Assembly: GCF_000411255.1 (NCBI RefSeq)
Contig: NZ_KE150413.1
Span: forward strand, 347,131 to 411,130
Length of the DNA stretch: 64,000 nucleotides
Source of the DNA: Paenibacillus sp. HGH0039
GTDB lineage: Bacteria > Bacillota > Bacilli > Paenibacillales > NBRC-103111
Direction of reading: 5' to 3'
The first letter of the stretch is position 1. The number at the start of each line of letters is the position of its first letter. A program made the translations under genes and the position numbers. Below the pieces are notes generated by a model. The model worked only from the letters and a program-made list of their open reading frames with translations. It had not been told where the DNA came from and did no database searches. This document shows positions 7,866 to 16,967 of this stretch, piece by piece.

Positions 7866-7896
7866 GCAATGAACAAGAGTAGTACGATCCGGTAAC
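7866..7896 (+). other. Decayed T-box-like sequence between the two T-boxes
   Basis: CAATGAACAAGAGTAGTACG followed by a TAACGG motif resembles the T-box segment of leader 1 (CAATGAGAGTGGTAACGCG... TAACGG, from 7572). The core AGAGTAGTACGATC matches the T-box consensus AGGGTGGTACCGCG at about 9 of 14 positions. No terminator follows and no clear stem I precedes it, so it is probably a remnant of a duplicated leader or a chance match. Confidence 0.35.
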
Positions 7897-8166
7897 GGTA
7901 CAGAGAGCTGCGGGGAGGTGCGACGCAGTCCGTAAGGGATCGGAACTCGCTTGGGAGCCGGGAGCCGAATGTTACGAATGCCGCATGAGCGGCCGTGACT
8001 CAAGCTTACAAACGGTTGGCCTCCGTTAACGGGCGCGCAGCGAATGTTAGGCTTCAATCCCTTTTGCATTCGCTGCCGTAAGCGGACTTTCCCGTGGGGA
8101 AGGTCAACAAGAGTGGTACCGCGCCGGCACAGCCGTCGTCTCTTTCTGGAGACGGCGGCTTTTTTG
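7897..8166 (+). promoter_or_regulatory. T-box riboswitch 2 (leucine), leuA leader
   Basis: A second complete T-box: CAGAGAGCTGCGGGGAGGTG at its start, specifier GAACTC with CTC at 7945-7947, T-box sequence AAGAGTGGTACCGCG (8109-8123), and terminator AGCCGTCGTCTC (8131-8142) with GAGACGGCGGCT (8149-8160) followed by a T-run. The same codon as in T-box 1 means two leucine sensors act in series on leuA, which should sharpen the response. Confidence 0.93.
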
Positions 8167-8199
8167 CATGCTCAGGGCGGCTGAGGAAGGCATGTCACA

Positions 8200-8240
8200 A
8201 AAAACTCCCAACCGGAGTTTTTAATAAACCCGAAACGGGT
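8200..8240 (+). other. Two hairpins between T-box 2 and the leuA SD
   Basis: AAAAACTCC (8200-8208) pairs with GGAGTTTTT (8214-8222), a 9-bp stem whose 3' arm doubles as a U-run. Then ACCCG (8228-8232) pairs with CGGGT (8236-8240), ending 5 nt before the leuA SD. They may stabilise the processed mRNA end or act as a further weak terminator. Confidence 0.55.
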
Positions 8241-8258
8241 AATCAGGAGGATAACGAA

Positions 8259-9809
8259 ATGACGAAACGGCAAATTAAAATTTTTGACACGACTTTGAGA
8301 GACGGCGAGCAGGCGCCGGGATGTTCCTTATATCCGGAAGAAAAGGTCCGCATCGCGCGGCAGCTTGTGAAAATGGGCGTGGATACGATCGAACCGGGCT
8401 TCCCGATCTCTAGTCCCGGCGATTTCGCCGCAGTGCAGCAGATTTCCCGTGAGCTGCAAGGGGTGGAAATCTGCGGTTTCGCGCGTGCGGTCAAGATCGA
8501 CATCGACGCCGCGGTGAAGGCGACTCAGGACGCGGCTTTGCGGCGCATCCATATGTTTATCTCCTCGTCGGATATTCACCTGGACTTCCAGCTGCGCAAA
8601 TCGCGCGAGCAGGTGCTGGCGGAAGCGCGCCAGATGGTTGCCTACGCGAAGCAGTTCTGCGAGCGGATCGAATTTACGGCCATGGATTCCAGCCGTACGG
8701 GCCGGGAGTATTTGTATGAGCTGGTGGAAGCGGTCATCGCCGAGGGCGCGACAATCATTAACCTGCCGGATACCGTCGGTTACGCCATGCCGGAAGATTA
8801 CGGCAAAATGTTCTCGGATGTACGGAAGCATGCGAGAGGCGCCGACAAGGTGGAATTCAGCACCCACTGCCACAACGACTTGGGGCTTGCGGTTGCGAAC
8901 AGCCTGGCGGCCATCCGTAACGGGGCGAACTATGTGGAAGTATCCGTGAACGGCATCGGAGAGCGGGCGGGCAACTGCTCCCTGGAAGAGATCGTTATGG
9001 CGATCGAGACGCACAAAGACACGCTGAACATGGAAACCGGCATCGCTCTGGAGGAAATCTACAATACGTCGACGATGGTTAGCCGGATGATGAATATGCC
9101 GATCGCGTTCAACAAGCCGGTCGTCGGCCGCAATGCCTTCCAGCACGAGTCGGGCATCCATCAGGACGGTTTGCTGAAAAACCGCAATACCTACGAAATC
9201 ATGGAGCCTGAAAAGCTTGGAATTCCGCGTTCGATGATCATTCTGGGCAAGCATTCCGGCCGTCACGCTCTGAAGCATCGGATCGGCCAGTACGGTGTCG
9301 ATTTGGACGCCCAGTCCTTAGAAGAAGTATACGCCCGCTTCAAGGACATGGCCGACGAGCAGAAGCACGTCACGGACGACGAGTTGATGAGTCTGGTCGG
9401 TGACGCGGGAGCTTCCGCGGCGGAGCGCTTCTCGCTGGTACAGCTTCAAGTCGTCAGCTCCAGCGACCGCAGCCGTGTGGCATCGGCCACCATCCGCGAT
9501 AACGAGAGCGGCGCAGAGGCAACCTGGTCGGGCACCGGAGACGGACCGATCGAAGCGATCGTCAACTGCATCCGTCAAGCGGTTCCGATGGATGTGACGT
9601 TCGCCGATCTGGAGCTGTACTCCTTGTCCGCCAGCGAAAAGGCGACCGGCGAAGCGACCGTGACGGTCTCCTGCGGGACGCAGACCTACAAAAGCTCCGG
9701 CTTGGATGTCGATATTCTGTTTGCGACCGCCAAAGCTTTCCTGTCGGCCTGCAACCAGGCCGTGCGGGCCAACCCGAGTGCTTCACAAGGTGTAACCTTA
9801 ATGGCTTAA
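8259..9809 (+). CDS. leuA: 2-isopropylmalate synthase
   Basis: A 516-aa enzyme that condenses acetyl-CoA with 2-ketoisovalerate, the first committed step of leucine synthesis. The TIM-barrel catalytic half starts IFDTTLRDGEQAPG and carries HCHNDLG and the NGIGERAGNCSLEE motif. The C-terminal third (about 390-516) is the LeuA dimer domain for leucine feedback. ATG 8259 follows AGGAGG (8245-8250); a longer in-frame reading back to 8094 runs through the T-box 2 terminator and is not coding. leuA stands alone here, without ilvBHC or leuBCD. Two leucine T-boxes control it. Confidence 0.96.
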   Translation: MTKRQIKIFDTTLRDGEQAPGCSLYPEEKVRIARQLVKMGVDTIEPGFPISSPGDFAAVQQISRELQGVEICGFARAVKIDIDAAVKATQDAALRRIHMFISSSDIHLDFQLRKSREQVLAEARQMVAYAKQFCERIEFTAMDSSRTGREYLYELVEAVIAEGATIINLPDTVGYAMPEDYGKMFSDVRKHARGADKVEFSTHCHNDLGLAVANSLAAIRNGANYVEVSVNGIGERAGNCSLEEIVMAIETHKDTLNMETGIALEEIYNTSTMVSRMMNMPIAFNKPVVGRNAFQHESGIHQDGLLKNRNTYEIMEPEKLGIPRSMIILGKHSGRHALKHRIGQYGVDLDAQSLEEVYARFKDMADEQKHVTDDELMSLVGDAGASAAERFSLVQLQVVSSSDRSRVASATIRDNESGAEATWSGTGDGPIEAIVNCIRQAVPMDVTFADLELYSLSASEKATGEATVTVSCGTQTYKSSGLDVDILFATAKAFLSACNQAVRANPSASQGVTLMA

Positions 9810-9850
9810 ATTATTAACAGGATGGGTGTGAAGAACTTATTCACACCCCC

Positions 9851-10100
9851 TGTGGATAATGTGCATAACTTGAAAAACTCCGTATTTTTCAGGCTTCCGC
9901 TTTTTCTTCCTTTTCCGTATAACTCTCGGATAACATTTTCAGCAGAATCTGTGGATAATGTGGATAAATCTGTTTATAAGTGCTTAAAGCGCCGAAAATC
10001 CGGCGCTTTTTTATATTTTATCTGTGGATGAAGATGTGGATAAAAAACGTGGTTCGGCCATGGAAAAAAATGTTTATATAAAAGGCAAAACTGATCCACA
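9851..10100 (+). other. Cluster of DnaA boxes
   Basis: Four perfect copies of the DnaA-box complement TGTGGATAA lie at 9851-9859, 9950-9958, 9959-9967 and 10035-10043; the second and third are directly abutted. Single-mismatch copies occur at 9860-9868, 10023-10031 and, inverted, at 10092-10100. A two-mismatch copy is at 9971-9979. All but one point the same way. There is no dnaA/dnaN nearby and no obvious AT-rich unwinding element, so this looks like a non-origin DnaA-binding cluster. The 305-nt gap between leuA and the amylase gene otherwise holds only a terminator. Confidence 0.75.
9986..10012 (+). terminator. leuA terminator inside the DnaA-box cluster
   Basis: AAAGCGCCG (9986-9994) pairs with CGGCGCTTT (10001-10009), followed by T residues to 10012. 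Confidence 0.9.
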
Positions 10101-10114
10101 GGGAGTGAGCCTGA

Positions 10115-11866
10115 ATGAATAGAGAAGCCTTTTATCACGGGACGAGAAGCAACTGGGCTTATGCGTATGATAACAAAACGATTCATTTGAGAGTCCGTAC
10201 ACAAAGGGATGACGTGGAAGAAATTACGGTGATCGCCAGCGATAAATACGATTGGGACACCTTTTATCAGGAAATATCCATGGCGAAAACCGCTTCGGAT
10301 TCGCTGTTCGATTACTGGGAGGCGGAAGTCGTGCCCAGCTACAAACGCCTGTCCTACTGCTTCAGGCTGAGTGCAGGAAGCGAGCAGCTGTGGATGACGG
10401 AAACGGGTATTCATTCCGAACAGCCTCATCCGCCAGGGGGCTATTACGCGTTCCCGTATATTCATGAAATCGACTTGTTCAGTCCCCCGGCCTGGGCCAA
10501 GGATGCGATCTTTTATCAAATCTTCCCGGAGCGCTTTGCCAACGGAAATCCGGGGAACGATCCCGAAGGCGTACAGCCGTGGGGCGGAAAGCCGGAGCGC
10601 GACAACTTTTTCGGCGGAGACCTGCAGGGGGTGCTTGATCATCTCGACTATCTCGTGGATCTGGGCATCAATGCGATCTATTTCACCCCGGTGTTCAAGT
10701 CTCCTTCGAACCACAAGTACGATACGCTGGACTATATGCAGGTGGACCCTCATTTCGGCGATAACGCTCTGCTGAAGAAAGTGGTCGCGACCTGCCGCGA
10801 GCGCGGAATCCGGGTCATGCTGGATGCGGTTTTCAACCACAGCGCACTGGAGTTTCCGGCTTTTCAGGATGTGAAGGAGAAAGGGGAGGAGTCCGCCTTT
10901 GCCGACTGGTTCCATATCAACGAATACCCGGTTGCCGTAAAAAACGGAATTCCCACTTACGATACATTCGGTTTTTTCGAAGGCATGCCGAAATTCAATA
11001 CAGCCAACCCCGAAGTGAAAAAGTATCTGCTCGACGTAGCCAAGTACTGGATCGAGGAGATCGGAATCGACGGCTGGCGGCTGGATGTCGCCGATGAAAT
11101 CGACCACCGCTTCTGGCGTGAATTCAGGCAGGTGGTCAAAGCAGCTAATCCGGAAGCTTACATCGTCGGGGAGGTATGGAACGACTCCTTGATGTGGCTG
11201 CTGGGCGACCAGTTCGATTCCGTCATGAACTATCCGTTCTCGGACAAAGTACTGGAATTCTTCTCGGGTCCGGGCATGGACGGCCACTCCTTCGCGAGCA
11301 GCATGGGCTTCCTGCTCATGCGATATCCGAAACAGGCCAACGAGGTCGTCTTCAACCTGCTGTGCAGCCATGACACTCCGCGTGTATTGACGAGAGTAGG
11401 CGGCGACAAAAGAAGACTGAAGCTGTGCGTAGTCTTCCTGATGACGTACATGGGGACGCCGTGTATTTTTTACGGGGACGAAGTGGGGCTTCAAGGAGAA
11501 GGCGACCCGGATTGCCGCCAGTGTATGGAATGGCATCCCGATATGCAGGACCGCGAGCTGCTGGATTTCTATAAACTTCTGATCCATCTTCGCAAGGAAA
11601 ACCGGGCACTGCGTGAAGGGAGTTTCCGGTTTTTGAAAGCGGACCACGGCGATCCCTGCATCATTTACGAACGGATCGACGCCCATACGCATTTTACGAT
11701 CTGGATGAACAATACCGAGGAGCGGATTACGCTGCAGCATCCTATGGTGGCGGAAGATTGGCGCGATGCGCTTTCGCAGGAAGAGGTCAGACCGGTGGAC
11801 GGCGTGATGCATATCGAGCTGGAGGAACTGGGCTACAGAATTTTATATAGAACGTTAAAAAAATAG
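10115..11866 (+). CDS. GH13 cyclomaltodextrinase / neopullulanase / maltogenic amylase
   Basis: A 583-aa intracellular alpha-amylase-family enzyme with no signal peptide. About residues 1-120 form the extra N-terminal beta domain typical of the cyclodextrin-hydrolysing subfamily. The (beta/alpha)8 barrel follows, starting DAIFYQIFPERFANG. Catalytic motifs: DAVFNH, GWRLDVADE (nucleophile Asp), VGEVWND (acid/base Glu) and SHDTPR (transition-state Asp). Length and architecture match GH13 subfamily 20, which cleaves cyclodextrins, maltodextrins and pullulan. The RBS is AGGGAGTG. The gene stands alone behind the DnaA-box cluster, with no transporter genes beside it. Confidence 0.92.
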   Translation: MNREAFYHGTRSNWAYAYDNKTIHLRVRTQRDDVEEITVIASDKYDWDTFYQEISMAKTASDSLFDYWEAEVVPSYKRLSYCFRLSAGSEQLWMTETGIHSEQPHPPGGYYAFPYIHEIDLFSPPAWAKDAIFYQIFPERFANGNPGNDPEGVQPWGGKPERDNFFGGDLQGVLDHLDYLVDLGINAIYFTPVFKSPSNHKYDTLDYMQVDPHFGDNALLKKVVATCRERGIRVMLDAVFNHSALEFPAFQDVKEKGEESAFADWFHINEYPVAVKNGIPTYDTFGFFEGMPKFNTANPEVKKYLLDVAKYWIEEIGIDGWRLDVADEIDHRFWREFRQVVKAANPEAYIVGEVWNDSLMWLLGDQFDSVMNYPFSDKVLEFFSGPGMDGHSFASSMGFLLMRYPKQANEVVFNLLCSHDTPRVLTRVGGDKRRLKLCVVFLMTYMGTPCIFYGDEVGLQGEGDPDCRQCMEWHPDMQDRELLDFYKLLIHLRKENRALREGSFRFLKADHGDPCIIYERIDAHTHFTIWMNNTEERITLQHPMVAEDWRDALSQEEVRPVDGVMHIELEELGYRILYRTLKK

Positions 11867-11912
11867 TCGAATGTTGTCGATATAGTTCCTATCTAACTAT
11901 TTGGGGGGAACT

Positions 11913-13664
11913 ATGAAATACTTAAAACGAAGCGTGACGGCGAAAATGATCACGATGATGGCAGCACTGGTGGTGGTCCTTTGCGCGTTGATCATGACCT
12001 TGACTTATTTGCAGCAGAAAAACGATTACTACAGCCGACTCAAATCGATTGAGCGGGTCGTAGAACTGGGATGGGAGCAGCAGCTTCCTGTCCTTACAAA
12101 GGCAATGGATCAGATGAAAAGCACGGGGAAACCGGACGCCGCAGCAGCCGAGATGGAAGCGATTCGCACGATGATGGAGCATTATGTAAAAGACGGAGAT
12201 ATGTCCAACGTCGCCCTATACTATCCGGAGGAAAAAACGGCGGACGGCAAGATGGCTCTGACCGTTGTCGCGGCCAATGAGACACTGGATAAGGCGGGGC
12301 TTAAGCCTTTGACGGACTACGCCTTCTCCGAGCAGTACACGAAAGCTTTCGAAACGGTTAAAAAGACCGGAGGCCAGGGCGTAACGCCGGTATATACCGA
12401 TCAGGCGGGAGAATGGGTGACCATTCTGAGCCCGGTTGCGGACGAGGCCGGCAAAACAATGGCTTATGTCGGCATTGACTTTGACTATGACATGCTATCC
12501 TGGGATTTGAACAAAAGGCTGCTGATGAGCTTGGCTTTTTACGTGGGCATGGCTGTGTTGTTCGCCTTGCTTCTGGGTGTATTCACCCGCAGAATTCTTA
12601 AACCCATCGGGGAGCTTTCCCGCCTGTCGCTGGAAGTGGCGGAAGGAAATCTGGCCGTGTCCATTCCGGTCCGCAGCGAAGACGAGTTCGGAACGCTGGC
12701 CCGGAATTTCAACGCGATGACGGCGAGCATCCACAGCCTCATTCTAGATATCCGGGAGTCTTCCGACCAGGTGAGTCATGCCGCAGAGGTGCTGGATACC
12801 AACGCGAAACAGACGACGCAGGCCACGCATCAGATCGCGACGGCGATCGAGCAGGTAGCGTCCGGAGCGGAGCGCCAGCTGCAGAGCACGCAGGAAAGCT
12901 CGAACGCCATGGAAGAGATGGCGACGGGCATTCAGCGAATTGCCGAATCCGCGGGATATGCGGCGCAATCCTCGGAATCCGCTTCCGAAGAGGCGGCCCG
13001 GGGCAACGGGATGATTCAGCACAATGTGAGGCAGATGAGCCGGATGAACGATACGGTGCAGCGTTCCGTGGAATCGATCAACCAGCTTGCGCAGCTGTCC
13101 GAGGAAATCGGCGGCATTACGGCGCTGATCTCGGATATCGCGAACCAGACGAATCTGCTGGCGCTGAATGCGGCAATCGAGGCTGCACGCGCAGGAGAAC
13201 ACGGACGCGGCTTCTCGGTCGTATCCGATGAAATCCGCAAGCTTGCCGAGCAGTCCAGGCAGTCCTCGGACAAAATCGCCGAGCTGGTCGTCACGATCCG
13301 CACCGGTACGGGTCAGGCCGTGGGCACGATGAGCCATACGGCCGAAGAAGTGACGGAGATGACCAAGCTCGTTTCCGAGAGCGGGGAAGCCTTCCAGCGC
13401 ATCGTCAATCATATGGACGAGCTTGCGAAGCAGATTCTGGAGGTTTCTTCGTCCTCCCAGCAGATGTCCGCCGGAACGGAAGAAGTAGCCGCGTCCATCT
13501 CGGAGCTGTCCCATATGAACCAGCAGACCGTGGAAAGCTCCCAGACCGTTGCCGCTTCTTCGGAAGAGCAGCTCGCTTCCATGGAGGATATTTCCGCTTC
13601 GGCCGGTGCGCTGAGCGATATGTCCCGGGAGCTTAAGCAGAGCATCAGCCGGTTTAAGCTGTAA
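11913..13664 (+). CDS. Methyl-accepting chemotaxis protein
   Basis: A 583-aa transmembrane chemoreceptor. TM1 lies at about residues 9-30 and TM2 at 203-226, with a ~170-residue extracytoplasmic sensor between them (single-Cache-like by length). A HAMP domain follows at 227-275 ([13 protein letters not shown]). The signalling hairpin ends in the highly conserved [20 protein letters not shown] and the [18 protein letters not shown] tip near residues 408-450. It passes ligand signals to CheA/CheW. ATG 11913 follows GGGGGGA; TTG 11901 is in frame but too close to the SD. The ligand is unknown. Confidence 0.95.
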   Translation: MKYLKRSVTAKMITMMAALVVVLCALIMTLTYLQQKNDYYSRLKSIERVVELGWEQQLPVLTKAMDQMKSTGKPDAAAAEMEAIRTMMEHYVKDGDMSNVALYYPEEKTADGKMALTVVAANETLDKAGLKPLTDYAFSEQYTKAFETVKKTGGQGVTPVYTDQAGEWVTILSPVADEAGKTMAYVGIDFDYDMLSWDLNKRLLMSLAFYVGMAVLFALLLGVFTRRILKPIGELSRLSLEVAEGNLAVSIPVRSEDEFGTLARNFNAMTASIHSLILDIRESSDQVSHAAEVLDTNAKQTTQATHQIATAIEQVASGAERQLQSTQESSNAMEEMATGIQRIAESAGYAAQSSESASEEAARGNGMIQHNVRQMSRMNDTVQRSVESINQLAQLSEEIGGITALISDIANQTNLLALNAAIEAARAGEHGRGFSVVSDEIRKLAEQSRQSSDKIAELVVTIRTGTGQAVGTMSHTAEEVTEMTKLVSESGEAFQRIVNHMDELAKQILEVSSSSQQMSAGTEEVAASISELSHMNQQTVESSQTVAASSEEQLASMEDISASAGALSDMSRELKQSISRFKL

Positions 13665-13800
13665 TTGGCGAAAGTCCGAACGACAGGAAGACCTACAGGG
13701 GCCTGTCGTCCGGTTCGTCGGACTAATCAAGCCTAACCTGATTCTTCCGCTCCGGTTCGTCGGCTTCTCGCATAAAGCGGGATAACTGCAGGTATAACAA

Positions 13801-13826
13801 AAAGAGGCCCGCCAGGCCTCTTTTTT
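13801..13826. terminator. Terminator between MCP and ABC-F genes
   Basis: AAAGAGGCC (13801-13809) pairs with GGCCTCTTT (13815-13823), with A-rich and T-rich flanks suiting both strands. A second hairpin, ACGACAGG/CCTGTCGT (13680-13687/13702-13709), lies upstream, as does a 12-bp direct repeat CCGGTTCGTCGG (13710-13721 and 13752-13763). Confidence 0.88.
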
Positions 13827-13855
13827 GCATTTATTTTGTTGGGCGGGGGCTGAAT

Positions 13856-15811
13856 TCAGCCCACAAGAGTCTCCCACTCCTCGTAGCACGCTTGCAGGCT
13901 TCCTTTTTTCTGCTCGATGAGGGCGTTCTTCTCCTGGACAAGCACATAATCGTTGTAGACCGCCGGATCGGCCAGTTCCTCTTCAAGAGCGGTCACTTCC
14001 TCCTCCAGCCGGGCGATATCCTGCTCGAGCTGCTCGATCCGCCGCTGGCGGTTGCGCTCTTCCCGTTTGGCCTGCTTGTCCGCTTCGTAAGACGAAGGTT
14101 TATCCGTCTGCTGCGCCGCGGCAGACGCCGAAGAGGCCTTGGCCTTGCTGTCGCGGGCCGCCTGTTCACGGGCGCGTTCGGCTTCCATTTCGGCGAGCTC
14201 CGCTTTTTTCTCGAGATAATCGTCGTAGTTGCCGAGATAATGGGTCACGCCGTGGCGTTCCAGTTCCAGCATGCTTTCCGCCATTTTGTTCAGGAAATAA
14301 CGGTCATGGGAAATGAAGAGCAGGGTGCCTTCGTAATCGAGCAGAGCCGATTCGAGCACTTCCTTGCTGTACAAGTCCAGATGGTTGGTCGGCTCATCGA
14401 GGATGAGCATATTCGCATTAAGCAGCATAAGCTTGGCGAGCGCTACGCGCGCCTTCTCACCGCCGCTTAGGGACGCGATTTTTTTGAACACATCCTCGCC
14501 GCTGAAAAGAAAGTTGCCGAGCACGGAGCGGATGCGCGCTTCTTCAATAGTAGGGAACGTGTCCCAGACCTCTTCCAGGATCGTCTTCTGCGGGTTCAGG
14601 GTCGTTTGTTCCTGATCGTAGTAGCCGATCTTGACGTTGGTTCCCCAGCGGATGGCGCCGGTATCGGGGGACAGCTTGCCGATCAGGGTTTTCAGCAGGG
14701 TCGTCTTGCCGATACCGTTCGGGCCGATCAGGGCGGCCGTTTCGCCGCGCCTCAGCTCGAACGAGACGGAATCGAGAAGGCGTTTGCCTTCGCCCACGGA
14801 CAGCGCCAGCTCCCTCACCTGCAGAACTTCCTTGCCGGAGGTCTGATCGATCTGGAAGGAAAAGCTGGCACGCTTGAGATCGCCGAGAGGCTTGTCGATC
14901 CGTTCCATCCGCTCCAGCGCTTTGCGGCGGCTCTGCGCGCGCTTGGTCGTCGTGGCGCGGACGATATTTTTCTGCACGAAGTCCTCCATGCGGGCAATCT
15001 CTTCCTGCTGCTTCTCAAACTGCTTCATGCGGATTTCATAGTCCGCTTCCTTCAGTTCGACGAAACGGGAATAGTTGCCCGTGTAGCGCTTGGACGACGT
15101 GCGCTCGATTTCGTAGATCGCCGTAACGAGCGAGTCGAGGAAATAGCGGTCGTGGGATACGACCAGAATAGCGCCGGGATACCCGCGCAGGTAGGACTCC
15201 AGCCACGTCAACGTGCGGATGTCCAGATGGTTGGTCGGTTCGTCGAGAAGAAGCAAGTCCGGCTCTTCCAGGAGCATTTTGGCCAGCGCGAGACGGGTTT
15301 TCTGCCCGCCGCTGAGCGTCTGGATCAGCGTATCGGGAGGAAACTCCCCAAACCCCATACCGTGCAGGATTCCGCGTATTCTGGCTTCGATCTCGTAACC
15401 GCCCCGCTCACGGAACCACTCGGATCTGGCGGAATACCGGTTCATCGTGTCCTCGTACGCCTTAGCGTTATCGATGAGCTTGGGATCCGCCATCTGCTGT
15501 TCCAGCTCGCGCAGCTCTCTCTCGACGGCATAAAGCGCCGTAAAGACCGTGCGCATTTCCTCGAGGATCGTTTTGTCCGTCTGCAGACCGCCGTTCTGGC
15601 GGAGATAGCCGATCCGGGTTTCTTTGGCTTTAAAAATGTCGCCTTCATCGTAAGAAAGGTCGCCTGCAATAATTTGCAGCAGAGTCGACTTGCCGGCCCC
15701 GTTCACACCGACCAGACCGATTCTTTCGCGGTCTTCGATTTGCAGGGATATGTTAGAAAGCACGGACGAAGTGCCGTAGCTTTTACCGATTCCGTTTACT
15801 TGGAGAAGCAT
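13856..15811 (-). CDS. ABC-F family ATPase (YdiF-type)
   Basis: A 651-aa soluble protein with two ABC ATPase domains and no membrane segments. First Walker A is GVNGAGKST (residues 35-43) and the first signature LSGGQKTR. The inter-domain linker is highly charged (about 235-310). Second Walker A is GPNGIGKTT and the second signature LSGGEKAR. The C-terminal ~110 residues are a Glu/Lys/Arg-rich coiled coil. This is the layout of B. subtilis YdiF and E. coli Uup/YheS. ABC-F proteins act on ribosomes. It is not obviously an antibiotic-resistance type despite lying in the same region as the mph gene. SD GGAGGTAAT precedes the ATG. Confidence 0.94.
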   Translation of the reverse strand: MLLQVNGIGKSYGTSSVLSNISLQIEDRERIGLVGVNGAGKSTLLQIIAGDLSYDEGDIFKAKETRIGYLRQNGGLQTDKTILEEMRTVFTALYAVERELRELEQQMADPKLIDNAKAYEDTMNRYSARSEWFRERGGYEIEARIRGILHGMGFGEFPPDTLIQTLSGGQKTRLALAKMLLEEPDLLLLDEPTNHLDIRTLTWLESYLRGYPGAILVVSHDRYFLDSLVTAIYEIERTSSKRYTGNYSRFVELKEADYEIRMKQFEKQQEEIARMEDFVQKNIVRATTTKRAQSRRKALERMERIDKPLGDLKRASFSFQIDQTSGKEVLQVRELALSVGEGKRLLDSVSFELRRGETAALIGPNGIGKTTLLKTLIGKLSPDTGAIRWGTNVKIGYYDQEQTTLNPQKTILEEVWDTFPTIEEARIRSVLGNFLFSGEDVFKKIASLSGGEKARVALAKLMLLNANMLILDEPTNHLDLYSKEVLESALLDYEGTLLFISHDRYFLNKMAESMLELERHGVTHYLGNYDDYLEKKAELAEMEAERAREQAARDSKAKASSASAAAQQTDKPSSYEADKQAKREERNRQRRIEQLEQDIARLEEEVTALEEELADPAVYNDYVLVQEKNALIEQKKGSLQACYEEWETLVG

Positions 15812-16142
15812 CTTTCGTTATTACCTCCATGATTGCACGATTTTCTTCATTAATACGGCTGCTTCGCAAAGTCGCGGGAATTAACCTGGCGAGATTTGCA
15901 AGCAGGCTCCGCCGCGGATAAGAATGACTCTTTTTAGTGTACAGGAAAAACGCCTCGAGGAAAACTGAACACATTTTTTTCAAACTTCCCGGCAATGTGA
16001 TAAAATAATATATACTACTGTCTGCATATGCCTTCTATCTAAAATAGAGCTCTTTGCCCCGCAGGCAGACAACCATCTACGAAATCCTGCCAGTCAGTCC
16101 AAAAATAACAGCCCCAGCCGGAAAGAGGTTGCAGCTTTATAC
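15812..16142 (+). promoter_or_regulatory. Intergenic region with promoter and structured leader of the cyclo-ligase gene
   Basis: A weak promoter TTTCAA (15978-15983), 17-nt spacer, TAAAAT (16001-16006) is followed by a ~125-nt leader. GTCTGC (16020-16025) can pair with GCAGAC (16065-16070). CTCTTT at about 16050-16055 is complementary to AAAGAG in the SD of the downstream gene (about 16122-16127), so SD masking is possible. No known riboswitch class was recognised. Confidence 0.4.
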
Positions 16143-16967
16143 ATGAACGGTTCCGATAAAAAAGAAATCCGCCGGCACGTCGAAACGCTCCGGTCGCAAT
16201 TGACGCCTAAGGAGAGAGCAAGCCTTGAGCGCCGGGTCAACGAAAGGCTGACCGCCTGGTTGAAAGGCATAATCGCCAGCCGGGAACTTTCACCCGATAC
16301 CTCCGGCGGTACGGCGCCTTTGCCGTTGAAACAGCCGCAAGAAACGGCTCTTTCAGAAGAAAACTGTCCGAGTCACGAGTACTCCGGCACAAGATTGTCC
16401 ACGGGCCGGGAAACGGCCGGAAGCTGCGGCTCTTCCCGTCTGCCGGACATTCCGATCGTTCTGGCTTATGTCCCCTTCCGCACGGAATGCGGGATTCACA
16501 GGACCATCGAGGCCTGCTGGGAAGCGGGCATCCGCGTTTTTGTGCCTCGTTCGCTGCATGCATCGAGAGAGCTTCTTTTTCACGAAATCAGGCAGTGGAA
16601 AGACCTGCAGAAAGGAATGCACGGCATAATGGAGCCAGACCCCCTGAGCCCCACTTTGCAGGATCCCCTCACCGCTTTCGCTGTTCTCGTACCCGGACTT
16701 GCTTTTGATACCTCTTGCGGAAGGCTCGGATATGGAGGCGGTTATTACGACCGCTTTCTTGAAAAGCTGCTGCAAACCGCTCGCGAGGAAGGACGGGATG
16801 CGCCGCTTTTTGCGGCGGCGGCCTTTGACGTGCAGCTTGTAGAGCGCCTTCCCGTGGAACCGCACGATATCCGTCTGGACGTGCTGATTACGGAGAGCGC
16901 CGCATATATCCGGGATCCGGCAGCGGACCGGAAGAGGGGAGAGGGATCGGATGGAGCAGCCGGATAA
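16143..16967 (+). CDS. 5-formyltetrahydrofolate cyclo-ligase
   Basis: A 274-aa enzyme that converts 5-formyl-THF to 5,10-methenyl-THF with ATP. The N-terminus has the family's [15 protein letters not shown] helix with basic residues. The C-terminal half carries the diagnostic [22 protein letters not shown] block and a [14 protein letters not shown] motif. The family is usually ~190 aa. The excess is a Ser/Thr/Pro/Gly-rich insertion of roughly 60 residues (about 40-105) between the first helix and the [12 protein letters not shown] strand. It overlaps moaC by 17 nt, so the two are probably co-transcribed. Confidence 0.92.
   Translation: MNGSDKKEIRRHVETLRSQLTPKERASLERRVNERLTAWLKGIIASRELSPDTSGGTAPLPLKQPQETALSEENCPSHEYSGTRLSTGRETAGSCGSSRLPDIPIVLAYVPFRTECGIHRTIEACWEAGIRVFVPRSLHASRELLFHEIRQWKDLQKGMHGIMEPDPLSPTLQDPLTAFAVLVPGLAFDTSCGRLGYGGGYYDRFLEKLLQTAREEGRDAPLFAAAAFDVQLVERLPVEPHDIRLDVLITESAAYIRDPAADRKRGEGSDGAAG

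Noticed and set aside
9851-10100. Chromosomal replication origin
   Set aside because: DnaA boxes are clustered, but dnaA, dnaN, rpmH and an AT-rich unwinding region are absent.
9974-11812. 612-codon open frame opposite the GH13 gene
   Set aside because: Mirror of a real gene with all catalytic motifs on the plus strand; no SD on the minus strand.
13856-15811. Antibiotic-resistance ABC-F gene with arrest-peptide leader
   Set aside because: Length, coiled-coil tail and neighbours fit the housekeeping YdiF/Uup group, and no SD-preceded leader ORF was seen upstream.
16013-16142. 6S RNA gene upstream of the formyl-THF cyclo-ligase, as in enterobacteria
   Set aside because: The transcript would be only ~130 nt before the start codon, and no long closing stem with central bubble or terminator could be drawn.
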